DNA from: Platycnemis pennipes
Lineage: Eukaryota > Arthropoda > Insecta > Odonata > Platycnemididae
Assembly: GCA_933228895.1 (NCBI GenBank)
Contig: OW121854.1
Span: 91,936,609 to 92,000,608, forward strand
Reading direction: 5' to 3'
DNA length: 64,000 bases
Under the pieces are notes generated by a model. The model ran no database searches, was not told the origin of the DNA, and saw only the letters and a list, made by a program, of their open reading frames with translations. The position numbers were made by a program, and so were the translations under genes. Shown here piece after piece: positions 11,775-23,379 of this stretch; position 1 is the stretch's first letter, and each line of letters opens with the position of its first letter.

Positions 11775-12070
11775 CATTGGATCGGGTTGGAGGTGTGACT
11801 AGAGTACTGGCTTCCCATCCAGAGGTCCCTTATTTGAATCCCGGTGTGTTCATTGATATATTGGTCCCCATTTCAGTGCTGTGTGGAGAGCATTCTAGTA
11901 GAGGACTCCGTCCGTCGAACGGGACGTTAAACATTTGGCCCCGTGGCGCCTTACGTTAAAATCAAAATAATGCCGACGCCGGCATTCCCTTGTCCCTCAT
12001 TACTGGTTCCATCCAGTCCTGCCATCTCCTAATCAACTTCCTTTCCTCTCATATCATCCCCCAGCACTTC
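11775..12070 (+). repeat. tRNA-derived SINE, diverged
   Basis: Begins GATCGGGTTGGAGGTGTGAC, has TAGAGTACTGG, a decayed B box, then ACTCCGTCCGTCGAACGGGA. Same family as 2654. Confidence 0.75.
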
Positions 12071-12640
12071 CTCTTTCGTCTTCCTTCCTACCCACCTTAC
12101 TTTCACTATCTTTTTCCATATCCTTAACTCAAAAACTCTTTTTTCACGCATTAATTTTCTATTTTTCTCTATTTATTTTCCTAAATTCCCTCTGTTTCAT
12201 ATGTTTCATACTCAGTAGTATAACACTAGCTACACTATCGAAAGGGTTTCTCAGGTTTTACACAACTTTTACAAATCTTTTACACAATCTTACGTGGGTT
12301 TTTTCCGGGAATGGTTTTTTTCGTAAAGGAAGTAAATACAGGTTTTTTCCACGCTTGGAAATACTTTCATATACTACAAGTTCTCTGATATACAAAACTG
12401 TTATATATTTATGTATGTACATATATTGTTTTCATTTATTTTGTTTACTTTTATAAATCGTAAGTATAAATATATGTATTACTTCAAATTGTAACGTGGA
12501 TTTGTTTCCCTTTTTAATCCTATCCCTAAGTACAACCAATCATAATTTATTTGTAAATATTTTGACGATGGATATGATGGCAAATGGGACAGTTTGGCTC
12601 AATCTCGATTCTATATAGAGGTTTTTATTACTATTTGTTA
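12071..12640. other. AT-rich stretch
   Basis: Very AT-rich sequence with runs such as TATATATTTATG. Nothing further recognised. Confidence 0.4.
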
Positions 12641-13250
12641 TTCTTTTGTCACACGATGCCGTTTTTACCACGCTTCTCTCCAGGCACTAGACAGCACAAT
12701 GGCAAGCATCGCGTAATACAACCCTTTCAGAGAGTCGCAGCTCCCAGGGGCCACAAAGAGACAGACGTCCACAATGGACGAGGCTTTTCCCCCTCCCTCT
12801 CCAAGTCGTCCACTCTCGCATTCACTTTGGAGAGCATTCTTGGATTTCGGTCTCCTGTAACGAGATCCAATTGGGTCATGGCCCCCCGTAGGGTTAGAGA
12901 CTGTAAGACGGCTGGCGGCCACTCGCGGTCTGGCTCCGTCGGTGGAGTCAGCAGACAAGCAAGTATATATACCGTATATACACACACACACGTTCTCTCT
13001 CTCTCTCCCACCCTTTCGGTGTTTCTTTCAGACTCCCCCTCCACCCCGTCCTTCCCCACTCCAACGGTAAGAAGGGGGGAAGAGGACAAGGGCGAGACAA
13101 TTGCCCTCTCTCCTCTTTCCCCTTTAAAAGACTGCAAGGGCGATCGTAAGGACGTAGTTGGGAGGATTGCCGGCAGAGGGACGAAGTCGGCTCGCGAAAA
13201 AAAATCGCGAGCCTGAGGCGACCGGAGCGCCGCCAGTGTGCGAACGCAGC
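12641..13250. other. GC-rich patch with CA and CT microsatellites
   Basis: Base composition rises well above the surroundings. At 12963-13008 TATATA, (CA)n and (CT)n runs follow one another. A plus-strand open frame of 210 codons (12584-13216) spans the patch, but it is low-complexity, has overlapping frames of similar length on the other strand and no recognised domain. Such patches can mark promoters or first exons, but no splice site or initiation signal convinces me. Confidence 0.35.
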
Positions 13251-13323
13251 TGAAAACTCAAAACCGCGAAACTTATTTACTTTTGAAAAAAATAATAATA
13301 ATAAATTTTATCATCGTCATCAG

Positions 13324-13815
13324 TCACCAATCCAGACATTTGAAGATAAGATCCAGGCAACTATGCTGTGGCAAATTGTCAGTGGAGATTTTAGAAGTAC
13401 AAGCTGGAGTAAGTTGCTTGCTAGTATCATATGCACAGTTAGCATTTTGACATACAGTGAAGTGGATTTGCCAAGGAAGAAGATTTAAAATTTTGTTGAT
13501 TGTTTGCAGAATTTTCATTAAAACCGGTGATTTTGAAGTAGTCACTTTTGATATACAAGGATCAGGATCAACAGGGAAAGGCCTATCATGAGATAGAAGT
13601 GATTGAGCATTCCTACATACTAAATGTGTGTCATTGCAGGAAAGATTACTCAAGGAGTTCAGTGTTGCCATGTCTACAATACTTGATGAGGAAGGTATAG
13701 AGAGAATCTGATGCGAAACAAGGTCCTGTGTTGGTGTTACCAAAATGGATTCTGTTGAGTAAGAATGAGAAGAGAAAATACTATAGGCAGAGACAGAAGT
13801 GGCAACACTGGGCAC
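13324..13815 (-). CDS. open frame of about 163 codons, unknown
   Basis: This is the longest minus-strand frame outside obvious transposons. The translation is rich in Ser, Thr, Leu and Cys (for example LLPWQIHFTVCQNANC) and has no domain I recognise. No convincing ATG starts it; the frame opens after a TGA. A pyrimidine-rich stretch ending in AG lies inside its N-terminal part, so it could be an exon. Right after the stop codon the minus strand reads TGATGACGATGATAAA and then turns A/T-rich, resembling the TGATGA tail of the RTE-like LINEs here. It may therefore be a retrotransposed or element-encoded fragment rather than a host exon. Confidence 0.3.
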   Translation of the reverse strand: MPSVATSVSAYSIFSSHSYSTESILVTPTQDLVSHQILSIPSSSSIVDMATLNSLSNLSCNDTHLVCRNAQSLLSHDRPFPVDPDPCISKVTTSKSPVLMKILQTINKILNLLPWQIHFTVCQNANCAYDTSKQLTPACTSKISTDNLPQHSCLDLIFKCLDW

Positions 13816-13985
13816 CGATATGGTGCATCAAATCCTAATACCTTCCCTCGTCTCACTTTCCTGGAGATCGTTAATATGTATGGGTTCCAAGACTCCACCA
13901 CCGAAGGCACAGCCATTTTAACAGACGACTACATTAAGAAACAGAATTAACCAAAATTATAGTGTCCATATTGCTCATGAATTAA

Positions 13986-14275
13986 CTTAAGATTGGTTTG
14001 ACTCAGGCCTTCACTCGATTCTTTAATCAACTAACCTCTTCATATTGATAAAATGATTCTCTTTCACATCCTTCACTACTTGCTCTATGCATCTCATCCG
14101 AGGCCTTCCTTTCCCATTCTACCCGTTCACTCCTCCCTCGGAGATTGTATTCATTAGACAATCATAACTCAAGATATGACCGATTATACTGTCCCGTCCT
14201 CTTTTCAAGGTTTTAGGCAGACTTCTCTTTTCTCCCACTCTTCTCAGCAATTCTTTTAGCAGCCAATTAGAACAA
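13986..14275 (-). pseudogene. RTE-like LINE 3' fragment
   Basis: Reverse complement of the LINE C-terminal coding region: AAGATTGGTTTGACTCAGGC marks the 3' end, with landmarks for GRPR-like residues (CATCCGAGGCCTTCC) and the RRDNLIGH region further in. Several indels break the frame. Confidence 0.75.
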
Positions 14276-14639
14276 GAGGAGGCAGAAATCCGATGCCCGC
14301 ATTTATTCGATAACTTTCCTGCCGACGCTCAAATGAGGCAAAAACGATGATTTATAGTGTCATAATATTGATTTTCATTAATATAAGGGATTGCGCATGT
14401 GAAAATGGCAAGAGAACTGACTTCCGAGCCTCAAGATACTAATTCGAATCCCTAATGATATTTTCATACGAATTAATGCACCGATGACGCGTGATGAGCT
14501 TTCTATGCAGCGGCGTCGGAAGTGGGGGGTAGGGGGGTTTAGTCAATAGTTAGTCAGTAAATATATATTGACTAATAATGAAGGCCATGATTAAACGTTT
14601 TTTAATGAATAATAATGACTTGGTTCTCCGCAAGAATTT

Positions 14640-14735
14640 TCATTAGAATTACTCTAAGCTTCGACACCAAGGCGTCATTATCAGGTATTACACCTTCACG
14701 CCGAAACCTAGATTATAGCTATTAAAAATTCTTAT
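14640..14735 (-). repeat. degraded PLE-like terminus with inverted flanks
   Basis: On the minus strand CTGATAA is followed by a stem GACGCC...GGTGTC and GAAGCTT, close to the hammerhead-like order but with losses in CTGANGA and GAAA. The flanks are partly inverted (AAGCTTCG near 14659 against CGAAACCTAG near 14702). Confidence 0.35.
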
Positions 14736-14993
14736 GCAACGACCAATTTATTACTATACATCATGAATAGATTCCACTAGGTCACGTCTCAAACTATGGA
14801 TTACAGTGAACCTTTTTTGTTTTTATCCGTTGTCTGTTGCAGTTGCGCAGAGATCATTTCCTCTAAGATAGTTTCAGGTTTGCCCCTGGAAATATTTTGG
14901 GAGATAAAAGAAAAATTTAGCGCTGTCATAGTCGTGGCCAATGAAAAGCTTCGGCATACAAAAGTATAACTAATAGATTCATAGTTGGTCAAT

Positions 14994-15004
14994 ATATATT
15001 TACT
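14994..15004. repeat. target-site duplication, left copy
   Basis: ATATATTTACT immediately precedes the LINE body and is repeated exactly at 15977-15987 after its tail. This marks a target-primed insertion. Confidence 0.75.
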
Positions 15005-15976
15005 CAAGTTGCTGTGATTAAATCTGGGCCCAGCTGTGAAGAGGCAAGAATAAGGAAAGGAGTGAGACAAGGCTGCGCACTGTCTCCTGTAATTTTTAAT
15101 GTTTACATCGAGAGAGCCATAAATGAAGTCAAGGAGAAGTGTTCTGGAGTGAACATCCACAAAGAAACAATCAGTATGCTACGATTCGCTGATGACATAG
15201 CTCTCATAGCAGAGACAGAGAAGGAGCTGAATAAGTTGCTAACAACCATGGAAAGGACAATGATCAGACATCAGCTGAAGATCAATAAGAAGAAAACTAA
15301 GATATTGGTGTGCAGCAAAAGAGAAGAGGCCAAAACCAACGTTAAACTAGGAAAACAGAAACTGGAAGAGGTGAAAGAGTTCAGTTACCTGGGAAGCAGA
15401 GTAACCAACGATGGACGAAGCAAGAAAGAAATAGTTAGTAGAATAGCCCAAGCAAAGAGGGCATTCTATCAAAAGAAGAATCTACTAACAGCTGGAAATA
15501 CAAGCTTGGAAGTAAGGAAGCAATTCATCAAAACGTATATCTGGAGCATGTTCCTTTACGGCAGTGAGGAATGGACGATGACAGCAGCGGAGAAGAAAAG
15601 GGTGGAAGCATTCGAAATATGGTGCTATCGAAGAATGATGAAGATAAAATGGATCGACCGAGTGACAAATGAAGAAGTCCTAAGAAGAGTGGGAGAAAAG
15701 AGAAGCCTGCTGAAAAATATAAAAAGAAGACGGGACAACCTAATCGGCCATATCTTAAGACACGACGGCCTGATGAAGACAATTGTCGAGGGAAAAGTGA
15801 ACGGAAAAAATGGAAGAGGCAGGCCTCGTATGAGTTACATGGAGCAGGTCGTAAAGGACGTGAAACAGAGGAACTACGTTGGTATGAAGAGGCTGTCCGA
15901 TAGAAGAATCGAGTGGAGGGCTGCGTCAAACCAATCTTGGGATTGTTGACCCTTGATGATGATGATGAAGATGATG
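15005..15976 (+). mobile_element. RTE-like LINE, 5'-truncated, intact coding end, 11-bp TSD
   Basis: The insertion starts inside the RT domain and ends after a very short 3' UTR with a (TGA)n-like tail. The short UTR and microsatellite tail, together with the C-terminal layout, fit the RTE/BovB group. It is flanked by an exact 11-bp duplication. It is the best-preserved of about sixteen fragments of the family here and a useful reference for them. Confidence 0.88.
15014..15949 (+). CDS. reverse transcriptase, C-terminal half, RTE-like LINE
   Basis: An uninterrupted 311-codon frame. Motif RQGCALSPVIF (residues 19-29) and the catalytic-box FADD at 58-61 identify a non-LTR reverse transcriptase; YLGSRVTNDG (125-134) follows. 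Downstream, YGSEEWTM, EIWCYRRMMKIKWIDRVTNE and GRGRPR are the C-terminal region shared with RTE/BovB-type elements. The first Met is not the natural start: the frame is already open at the truncation point (15005), and the APE endonuclease and the first RT motifs, including the first catalytic Asp, are missing. The product could not be active alone. No stop or frameshift suggests a young insertion. Confidence 0.85.
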   Translation: MIKSGPSCEEARIRKGVRQGCALSPVIFNVYIERAINEVKEKCSGVNIHKETISMLRFADDIALIAETEKELNKLLTTMERTMIRHQLKINKKKTKILVCSKREEAKTNVKLGKQKLEEVKEFSYLGSRVTNDGRSKKEIVSRIAQAKRAFYQKKNLLTAGNTSLEVRKQFIKTYIWSMFLYGSEEWTMTAAEKKRVEAFEIWCYRRMMKIKWIDRVTNEEVLRRVGEKRSLLKNIKRRRDNLIGHILRHDGLMKTIVEGKVNGKNGRGRPRMSYMEQVVKDVKQRNYVGMKRLSDRRIEWRAASNQSWDC

Positions 15977-15987
15977 ATATATTTACT
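15977..15987. repeat. target-site duplication, right copy
   Basis: Exact match to 14994-15004, directly after the TGATGATG tail. Confidence 0.75.
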
Positions 15988-16288
15988 AGGTTAGTAGTAA
16001 TCAGCTCAAACAAGCGTACTCTCCTGCACAAATTATCGTTTAAGTTAAAGAGTCAATAAAACTATACCTTCCTTTCTCTTATATATTCTCTTTCTCGGAT
16101 TTCCTTCCCCACAGAATAATAATACCACTTGAACCACCTATTTGAGCAAGTAAATTATATTACCAAACTGTAACATATCATATGGTGCATTCGGAAGCCT
16201 CTTCCAAAATTGTGAGAGTACCGCTATCTCATTATATGTGAAGGAAATCGCGCTTTCAAGCAAGTTAAAAGTATTAATCAAAATTTAA

Positions 16289-16449
16289 ATCAATCTATGA
16301 ATATAAGACACTGTTTCCGGCGTTACTCGGTGGAACTGCTTCATATTTAATCAGAAAAAAAACACTTGGTTATAATTCCACACTTTATTTCAGGAAGACG
16401 ACCCGGGTTTCAGCATGTCATGCCATTTTCAGGTCATCAATCTATGAAT
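16289..16449 (-). mobile_element. 133-bp PLE-type unit with 14-bp target duplication
   Basis: ATCAATCTATGAAT occurs at 16289-16302 and 16436-16449, enclosing 16303-16435. Read on the minus strand, the insert begins almost exactly at CCTGAAAATG, followed by a GCATG/CATGC stem, GAAA, the palindrome ACCCGGGT and C. The rest resembles the sequence at 45040-45075 (shared CTTGGTTATA-TTCCACA). So it is a minimal Penelope-like terminus inserted as an independent unit. Confidence 0.75.
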
Positions 16450-17830
16450 CTATATGCCTACGACCATTCAAAGAGGAGCTAAATTGAACGGAGAGGGAGG
16501 CCAAAGGCAGGTGGAGCCTCCATATAAAATACACGTTGATGACGAACGATAAAGGGTTTAAAAGGTCCACATCAAAGGGGTAACGGGGTTTATTGGAACA
16601 CACATCTCCGCCTCCGTGAAGTTTGCGAAAAAAAGTAGCATTTGAATCGAACATGAAGCTAATACTCGACCTGCATTTTCACCGGACTTTTGGCTATTAA
16701 GTGTTCACTCATGGAAATACATTCGAATAGTTTGCTCGCCGGATGTTTAATTACCCAATAAATTAGAAATAAACTTCCGGTAAAATTTATATAAAATAAT
16801 TTTTCAGGGTTTTGGCAAAACCCTGTTCAATTTGGGCAAATAGTATTACTTTTTGGCATTTACCACTAGCGATTCGATAAAATAAAAGAGCTTATTTAAA
16901 TGGGGTGAAAAAAATGAAACCTTTTTCCATTATATTTACCGAATCCAATGTATTCAAAATTGTTATTTTCTAGACAAACTGACAAATACTGGAGGTACTC
17001 TATGAAATCATAATCATGACGGTAAAAAGGTATTTCCAAAACAATACAATGCCTAATACCACAATGCATTCCGCCACAGAGACAATACATTATCCCGGAT
17101 TTTTTTAACTCTCAAGTACATCAAAATGTGAAAATGCAACTTGAATAGCTTGTCATTTCACATCATACGAAACAAATGAATAACATATTCCCACGGATTG
17201 ATTTATAAACACTATAATCCAGCTTACCTAAGCCATTGATAATTTATCTGAACAATTGTCACTTCTATCCAAAAGTTCAACTCGTATCATCAACAATTAA
17301 AACCTTAAAAATAAAAGGACAAGATTTTCAAAATGACGTGAAATCTGAATCATTTATAGTTAACTTAATTTAGGTTAAGTTTTAGGACAGTAACGATGTA
17401 TTAATATTTGCGCAGAGACCATTCATAAGGCAAATAAATGTAAACTATGGGCAATTTATACTTTTGTGACTGACATTCAGCTGGGGAAATTCTAATAGCT
17501 TATTTCTAATACCTTTCAGAAAATATTCAACCAATTTTTTTAAATGCCAGTTCAGCACGTGGAATAAATAAATAGTTAAACATTGAAGGTTGACTGGTGG
17601 CAGTATTATCAGCGATGATCAATGCGAGACGTAAATAGCCAGTAGGTACTACAGCACAGCCTAAGTAGGACTTTCTATTTGGAAGACAATGTTTTACTTA
17701 CAACTGGAAATATCATCTTGTAAGGAAATACCTCATTGAGACTAGCGTTTGGATCATGCTCCTCCATGACAGACAGATAACATTTACAATAAAGGGAATA
17801 CCGGTATCCTTTAAGTATTAGTTTATGGAA
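16450..17830. other. AT-rich stretch without recognised features
   Basis: Short open frames only (up to about 70 codons). No repeat relatives were noticed. Confidence 0.45.
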
Positions 17831-17831
17831 G

Positions 17832-18104
17832 ATCAATGGAGATGAAATGGATTGGCTGAGTAGCAAATCATATTTCTGGGAAGAATATAAGAAAGGGAAG
17901 AAAAGAGAAGGCTGATGAAAAATTTGCAGAGAAGGTGGGACAAACTTATGGGTCATATTATGCACGGAAAAGCGATTGGGAAGAAGGATAGCGCGACTTT
18001 GACGCAGCAATTGATAAAGGATATAAAAGCAAATAATTCCGCCAATTGGAAGTGGTTAGCCGATAGGAAAAAAGAGAGGAGAGCTGTGTTGAACCAATCA
18101 TAAT
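17832..18104 (+). pseudogene. RTE-like LINE C-terminal fragment
   Basis: The 62-codon frame at 17915-18103 reads NLQRRWDKLMGHIMHG and ends RRAVLNQS, matching the end of the RTE-like protein ([16 protein letters not shown] ... RAASNQS). A segment corresponding to about 20 residues in the middle is deleted, and the TGATGA tail is weak. Confidence 0.75.
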
Positions 18105-19600
18105 GATGTTTTACACGATGGTTTTAATTGCGCAGTCCGGTGCCTGGAAGACGCACGGTGAAAATACAACGTTTTGAGTAACGAATTTAATGGAAAACTT
18201 CCCAAATGACAGAAAGGTTGTGAGGAAAATAGTCATTGGTCTATTTCCACGCATTTATTCATGTAATTTCGAGTATTTGACGTTATTTCCAAGTTGTGTA
18301 AAATGACGGTAAATTGATGACCAGTGATGTTGGCTAATTTTTTAAGCATAATAATATTATATTATTTAAAGATATAATCCGACATAAGCAATGATATTAA
18401 CGAGAGAAAACAGTAGTACAAATACTAATCCTGAGCGAAAGACGAAATCCATGATGAAATTCCACATTCCTCGCTGAGCCAGTGGAGGCTCTTGAAATAA
18501 ATCTAAGCAGCCCCAAGTTAGAGCTTCCAAATTTAATCCTTGGGATTATGAGTCAGAAAGTTCTTCCGGCTCTGACTTTACCTTCAACCAGAAATCGATT
18601 TTTGAAAAAAAATATATGGACTCAGGAAAGGGATCTGGTATATGTCAAAAAAAGGAGGCCTCGAAAAAAATAAGTCGATCCAACCAACTCAAGGGATTTT
18701 TCCATTGGAAAATTCAAAGAGGGGGTGACGTCAAATCTGTCCTACGCCCACGTGACTGACGTGACGGATAACCCAAATAATGTCAAAAGCTCTCCCTCAA
18801 TGAAACAGTCTGACATTTTCTTCGTGAGACGAGTGCATGTGAATGTGAATTAATCACATGCCTTACACCTAAAGAATACCGCTTCATACCGGTGAGATAT
18901 GAACCAAAACAGCCGCAGAAAAGGCATGTCGTATTTACCGAGTAATTTTCCATGTGGTGTTTTAAAAGAATGGCTGAGAGACATGAACGATAACAGATGC
19001 AGACAAGTCAAGACTAGAAGCATCAGAAAGATGTTGCTATTGATAAGTAATGGAGAAAAAATGGAACACAAAGAGACATTATGTGCTGCTATGCTACAAA
19101 ACAGATTTTATCATATTTATCGTATAGGTACCACGTTTCTTCAATCCATTCCCTGACAAGTCCGTTTAAAATTACCGACTAATAAGTTTGAAGATCTCTT
19201 TAAGGGAATGAAATTCAAAATTTTACCAGCCATTAGACATCAAAAGTATTCAAGGAATATGTGATAGATATGCAGATATTTCACTCCTTACCACAAATAC
19301 TCAACGTATTCTTAAGGCTAAGGCTATATTGAACCGCATGACCAAAATTATTAGACCTAAAACAAATACTTAATTCGTGGCCGAGACGGGATTCGATGCC
19401 GGTACTCATACGTAGCTAGGCCGACACGTTTACAGTCTGGCTACAACTGCTTTACTAGCTGTTCTCAACCGAGGTGCATATTACAAAATTACATGCATAA
19501 TTTTATCTTCATCATTCCGCCGTACCATCAAATTTTGAGTCCTTGCAACCTTGGCTTTCCCGCATGCTCTTATTTGCCCATGCCTTACTGCAATGATCCA
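18105..19600. other. no recognised features
   Basis: Open frames of 60-85 codons at 18482-18673 and 18899-19156 (+) show no domain. At 19375-19445 a weak tRNA-like block (GGGATTCGATGCCGG, minus sense) may be an old SINE remnant. Confidence 0.4.
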
Positions 19601-19611
19601 TATGTAAGATC

Positions 19612-19675
19612 TGATGAAGTGTTTGCTTTCAAGGTGTATTTTCAGCTGTAAGTAGATTATTCTTTCGTAGAATAC
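19612..19675 (-). repeat. RTE-like LINE, tiny fragment
   Basis: TTTTCAGCTGTAAGTAGATT is the reverse complement of the block encoding KNLLTAGN in the family. Confidence 0.55.
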
Positions 19676-21050
19676 TTATATTTCTCAAATTCACATATCT
19701 GCCGGTCCCTAATGATAATACTTTAGTTAAAAATGGCATAGGGGCACATTAAGAAATAACTTTTTCTGCCTTGCGCACAATAATGATTTAAGACAAAACA
19801 TTTGATCGAAAAAATAAAAATTATAGATAAATGATGAGGAAGGATGGTTCGTAGGACGGATTAAACCAGTTTTCATAAAAGCTTCACGGATAAGAAAAAT
19901 ATACAAGACTTTCAATTTTTTGACCCAAAAAACCTGACAGCTCCCGAATCACTCAAAGCTGGCCCTTTGTAGACTGAACCCTAAACATTTATCAGTGTAT
20001 TCCAAATCACGATTTCTTTCCGAACGAGTTTCGGTTCCAATTTCGGAACTGGGTCAGAAACGAGTAAATATCTGGTCAGATGGAAGCTGTGCTGGACAGA
20101 AGTGCTTTCGCGTCAAACTAGAACTGAAGTGGCTCGGAATTAAAATAACACGGAGCTCAGCGTTGACGGATCATAGCTAATGAATACATTGGCACCAACA
20201 AGTGAGCTGCTCTGAATTTTGAGATAGAGAAAGGAATAAAGTGACTAATGCCTTGAAATCAGCACATAAAATTTTCTTTTTAGACAATCAAAGGCACCAG
20301 CAAATAATAGAAGAAAAGCGTACCATCAAATTGATCCCAACGATTGTTTCGAGGCCTAACAAATAATAAAATCATGACGAATGGAAATTATATAAGAAAC
20401 AAAAGTCCTAAAGCCAATTAATTGAAGGAAAAACAATTGCCCATACCAGGAACATCTGTTTCGGAATCATATTTCGGGAACATCTACCACCCCTCTGTAG
20501 ATAGTCAACTGGTTGATAGAAATATCACTGTGGGAGATTGTTTTTTTCTTCAATTGATTGTATTTTGGGCTTAAATTTCTTCAACAATTTTCATCTTCAG
20601 CCAGTTTTTCCGTCTTCAACATACGACTTATGGAAAGTGCCATAATAAGTACATATAAGAACTTGTACTGGGTCATTTTAAACTGAGAAACCAACCTCTT
20701 CAATCAAAAGCGAAGAGGTGAGGTAGTTTTGTACTGCTACAAGACAAAGAAAAAAATTAAACGAGTAAAAATCAATTACTGCAACAAAAAGGAGATAGAA
20801 TGTTGAACTTTTTCTCACCTCAGAATTATCAGCAAAATTATCAGCATTGAGTAATACGAAGTTGCTATTAAAATTGAATAAGAGAATAGGAAATGTATTC
20901 AGCTATTAAAATGGGATAGAACTTACGTTTAGAGGATTTTGATAGCGCGGGTAATGCTCCAAAGTAATTTTTTCATGGTAACTATGGTAAATTAGCTTCT
21001 AACAGTGAAATTGGAAGTGTATTCTCTAAAAAAATGATTTTTAATTCGTC
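19676..21050. other. AT-rich stretch; small hairpin near 20692
   Basis: CCTCTTC ... GAAGAGG at about 20694-20718 can form a short hairpin. Nothing else is recognised. Confidence 0.4.
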
Positions 21051-21052
21051 AA

Positions 21053-21126
21053 TCATGCATGGTCGGGAGTCACCCTCTGCCGCATACACTTTCAGTGGTT
21101 TGCAGGGTGCAATCTAGATGTAGGTG
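21053..21126 (+). repeat. CR1-like LINE 3' tail
   Basis: ACCCTCTGCCGCATACACTT, then GTGGTTTGCAGGGTG and a CTAGATGTAG end. Confidence 0.7.
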
Positions 21127-22849
21127 AACTCAGCTCCATTCACGCTCTACTTTAGGCTATGCTTTATACCAGCTTCTGGCTAGAGTTAACTTAAATGTAG
21201 AATAAGAATAAATGAATTTAAATTCTTCTTGTTCCAAAACCCTAAAAGTTTTAAATTAGATTTTCTCGTGACGATCAGGATATTACACATAATAACTGAC
21301 AGATAAGGAGTAGTTATAATGTAATACAGTGATATCAGAAATATAACATTAAAAAGATGACATAATTGTTATTTCCATGGTAAAATTCCAAATTATTTAT
21401 TTATTACAAAGATATACCATCACAATTTCCTTCGTTAATTGAAACGTATTGCCCAGGGAAATAAGAATCTATAACAATTTGCGTAATTTCAAGATGAAAC
21501 ATTATATAATTGTGTCTACGTCTGAAGTACACATAATATGGTCTTTGACTCTGAAGTTTATTTCGGCATCGAAGATAATCCTTTTCTCATTCCTTTCCTG
21601 TGTATGAAGTTCATATCCAAAACCTCCTTGACTTCATTAACTGTTTGCGATTTTCCAGACAAAGAAGAGATTCAGCCTGTTTATCTTTTTATCTAATTCA
21701 CTACTGGAAACAGAATCACCCGAAGTGAAATACCAGGGCAAAAACATTTGTTGAGTGAAAACTATCATTCCTAGCATTAAACTCATCATATGATGAAGGC
21801 ATATGATCATTGTCTTTCTCGATGGATGACCTGGATGTAGTCTTGTTTTGAATCAGTTTTAGCCGTGAGGAAGATGAGAGACTTGCAACTCGAAACCAAT
21901 CAATTCTGGATTCAATTTCTGCACAAAATTTTATACCACTGATTTGGACCATGCGACATGTTGGAATTGTGTCCAAATGACTTTTGGTCTCAAATTTTGC
22001 ACACAAATAAATTATTCATAAAGATACAACTTTCTTAGATCACTAAATTTTCATCCATACATGGATGAAACCAACCAATTGGAGATTCCAAAAAAGTGAG
22101 AATCACTGCACGCTTTTTTGAGGGTGATTTGATTGGAGCTCTTTGCATTGGGATATTACGATCACGGCACAGATAGAATAGACTTGATTACGAAGCCCCA
22201 AGGCTGTTATTGTACGCAGTGAAGGCGTGAAAATAATGAATTAATGAATACATTATCTAATTCACGATATGCTTATGTAAACTTCATTCAATTTATGCAG
22301 GGTTTCCATAGCCAAAATTAAAGGCCGCAGCTTCTTCACAATCGGTTGCGGCAGTCATTTTCATTGGTTACTATTTTCTCGCTTTGTTTGCTCTCGCTCA
22401 CTTTATTGGTATCCTGTTTTCGACCAAAATACTGCGCTGTGGGACACACAACTTGCGCTTCATCCAAAATTTGGATGTATTGTTTTCGGACAAAAATTGG
22501 ATGAAAATTGAACAGGGGGATTTCGGTTTACTGTTGTAATGAGAACGATATTTCGGCGCAATGACAGTAACTGGGTCCTTTAGACGTGTGTGATAAACTA
22601 CAAGTTACTGTTCAAATGTCCAAATACTCCAAATGTCTCTCCATGTACGCCAATTCCACGAAAAATTTCCGATTCTCCAGTTCTGTCGCCAACAAGAAAA
22701 ATGGTGGAGATTAAATGCAAGAATCGAAAACTTCACATCCTAAGGTTTCCCAAATGGTTGGGGAAGAGCAGAGATTTATGGACTAATAAAAAGAATGGGA
22801 AGATATGCTCATTGCATGGTCGTTCGTATCACAAGACACTAGGGTGAAC
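21127..22849. other. no recognised features
   Basis: Open frames up to 96 codons (21716-22006, minus) without recognisable domains. Between 22470 and 22510 CCAAAATTTGGAT and AAAAATTGGAT are short direct repeats. Confidence 0.4.
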
Positions 22850-23030
22850 TGAAGACAGATGTCAAGAGAGAAGCGAAGTGGAAATACTAGGTAGGGAGGC
22901 CCCGGATGAGACATACGAAGACAATGACAGCAGACCTGAGAACAAAGATATATGACGCCATGATGACGTTAGCGGGTGTCGGGATACTCCAAAACAATCC
23001 CAGGATTGATGATTATTGATGACTCCTGAA
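22850..23030 (+). repeat. RTE-like LINE 3' end, strongly diverged
   Basis: AGGCCCCGGATGAGACATA and AACAATCCCAGGATTGATGA followed by TTGATGA keep the order of the family 3' end. The reading frame is gone. Confidence 0.6.
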
Positions 23031-23379
23031 GGCGAATAAAAAAATTACAGGGTGCAGTAAAACCGCAGAGGTAGTTGAGACATAAGTTATAGTCGGCGAA
23101 CAAGAGCAAGAAGAGGTGTATGACAGCTACTGTCGCTGGATACCCAGAAATAGTCGAAGGAAGATGGAAATAGAAGGATACTACAGGCAAAAATAGCTTT
23201 AAACCAAAAGATTTCACACGCACTTCACTTTATAGCAGAAAAGACGTGTATCAGTCTTAATGTGTCTAAGGTAACAAACCTACCTCTGCTCATTTATCGA
23301 TGTGAGACAGGAAAATATCATCAAAATCAGCAAACAATCCTTAGGTTATGTAGAATATTTCAAGCCTGCCGCGTGAACG

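Noticed and set aside
12584..13216. 210-codon plus-strand frame
   Set aside because: It crosses microsatellites and low-complexity sequence, has long overlapping frames on the other strand and no domain, so the length is explained by GC content.
19375..19445. tRNA-like block
   Set aside because: Only a B-box-like match, no second landmark; too weak for a SINE call.
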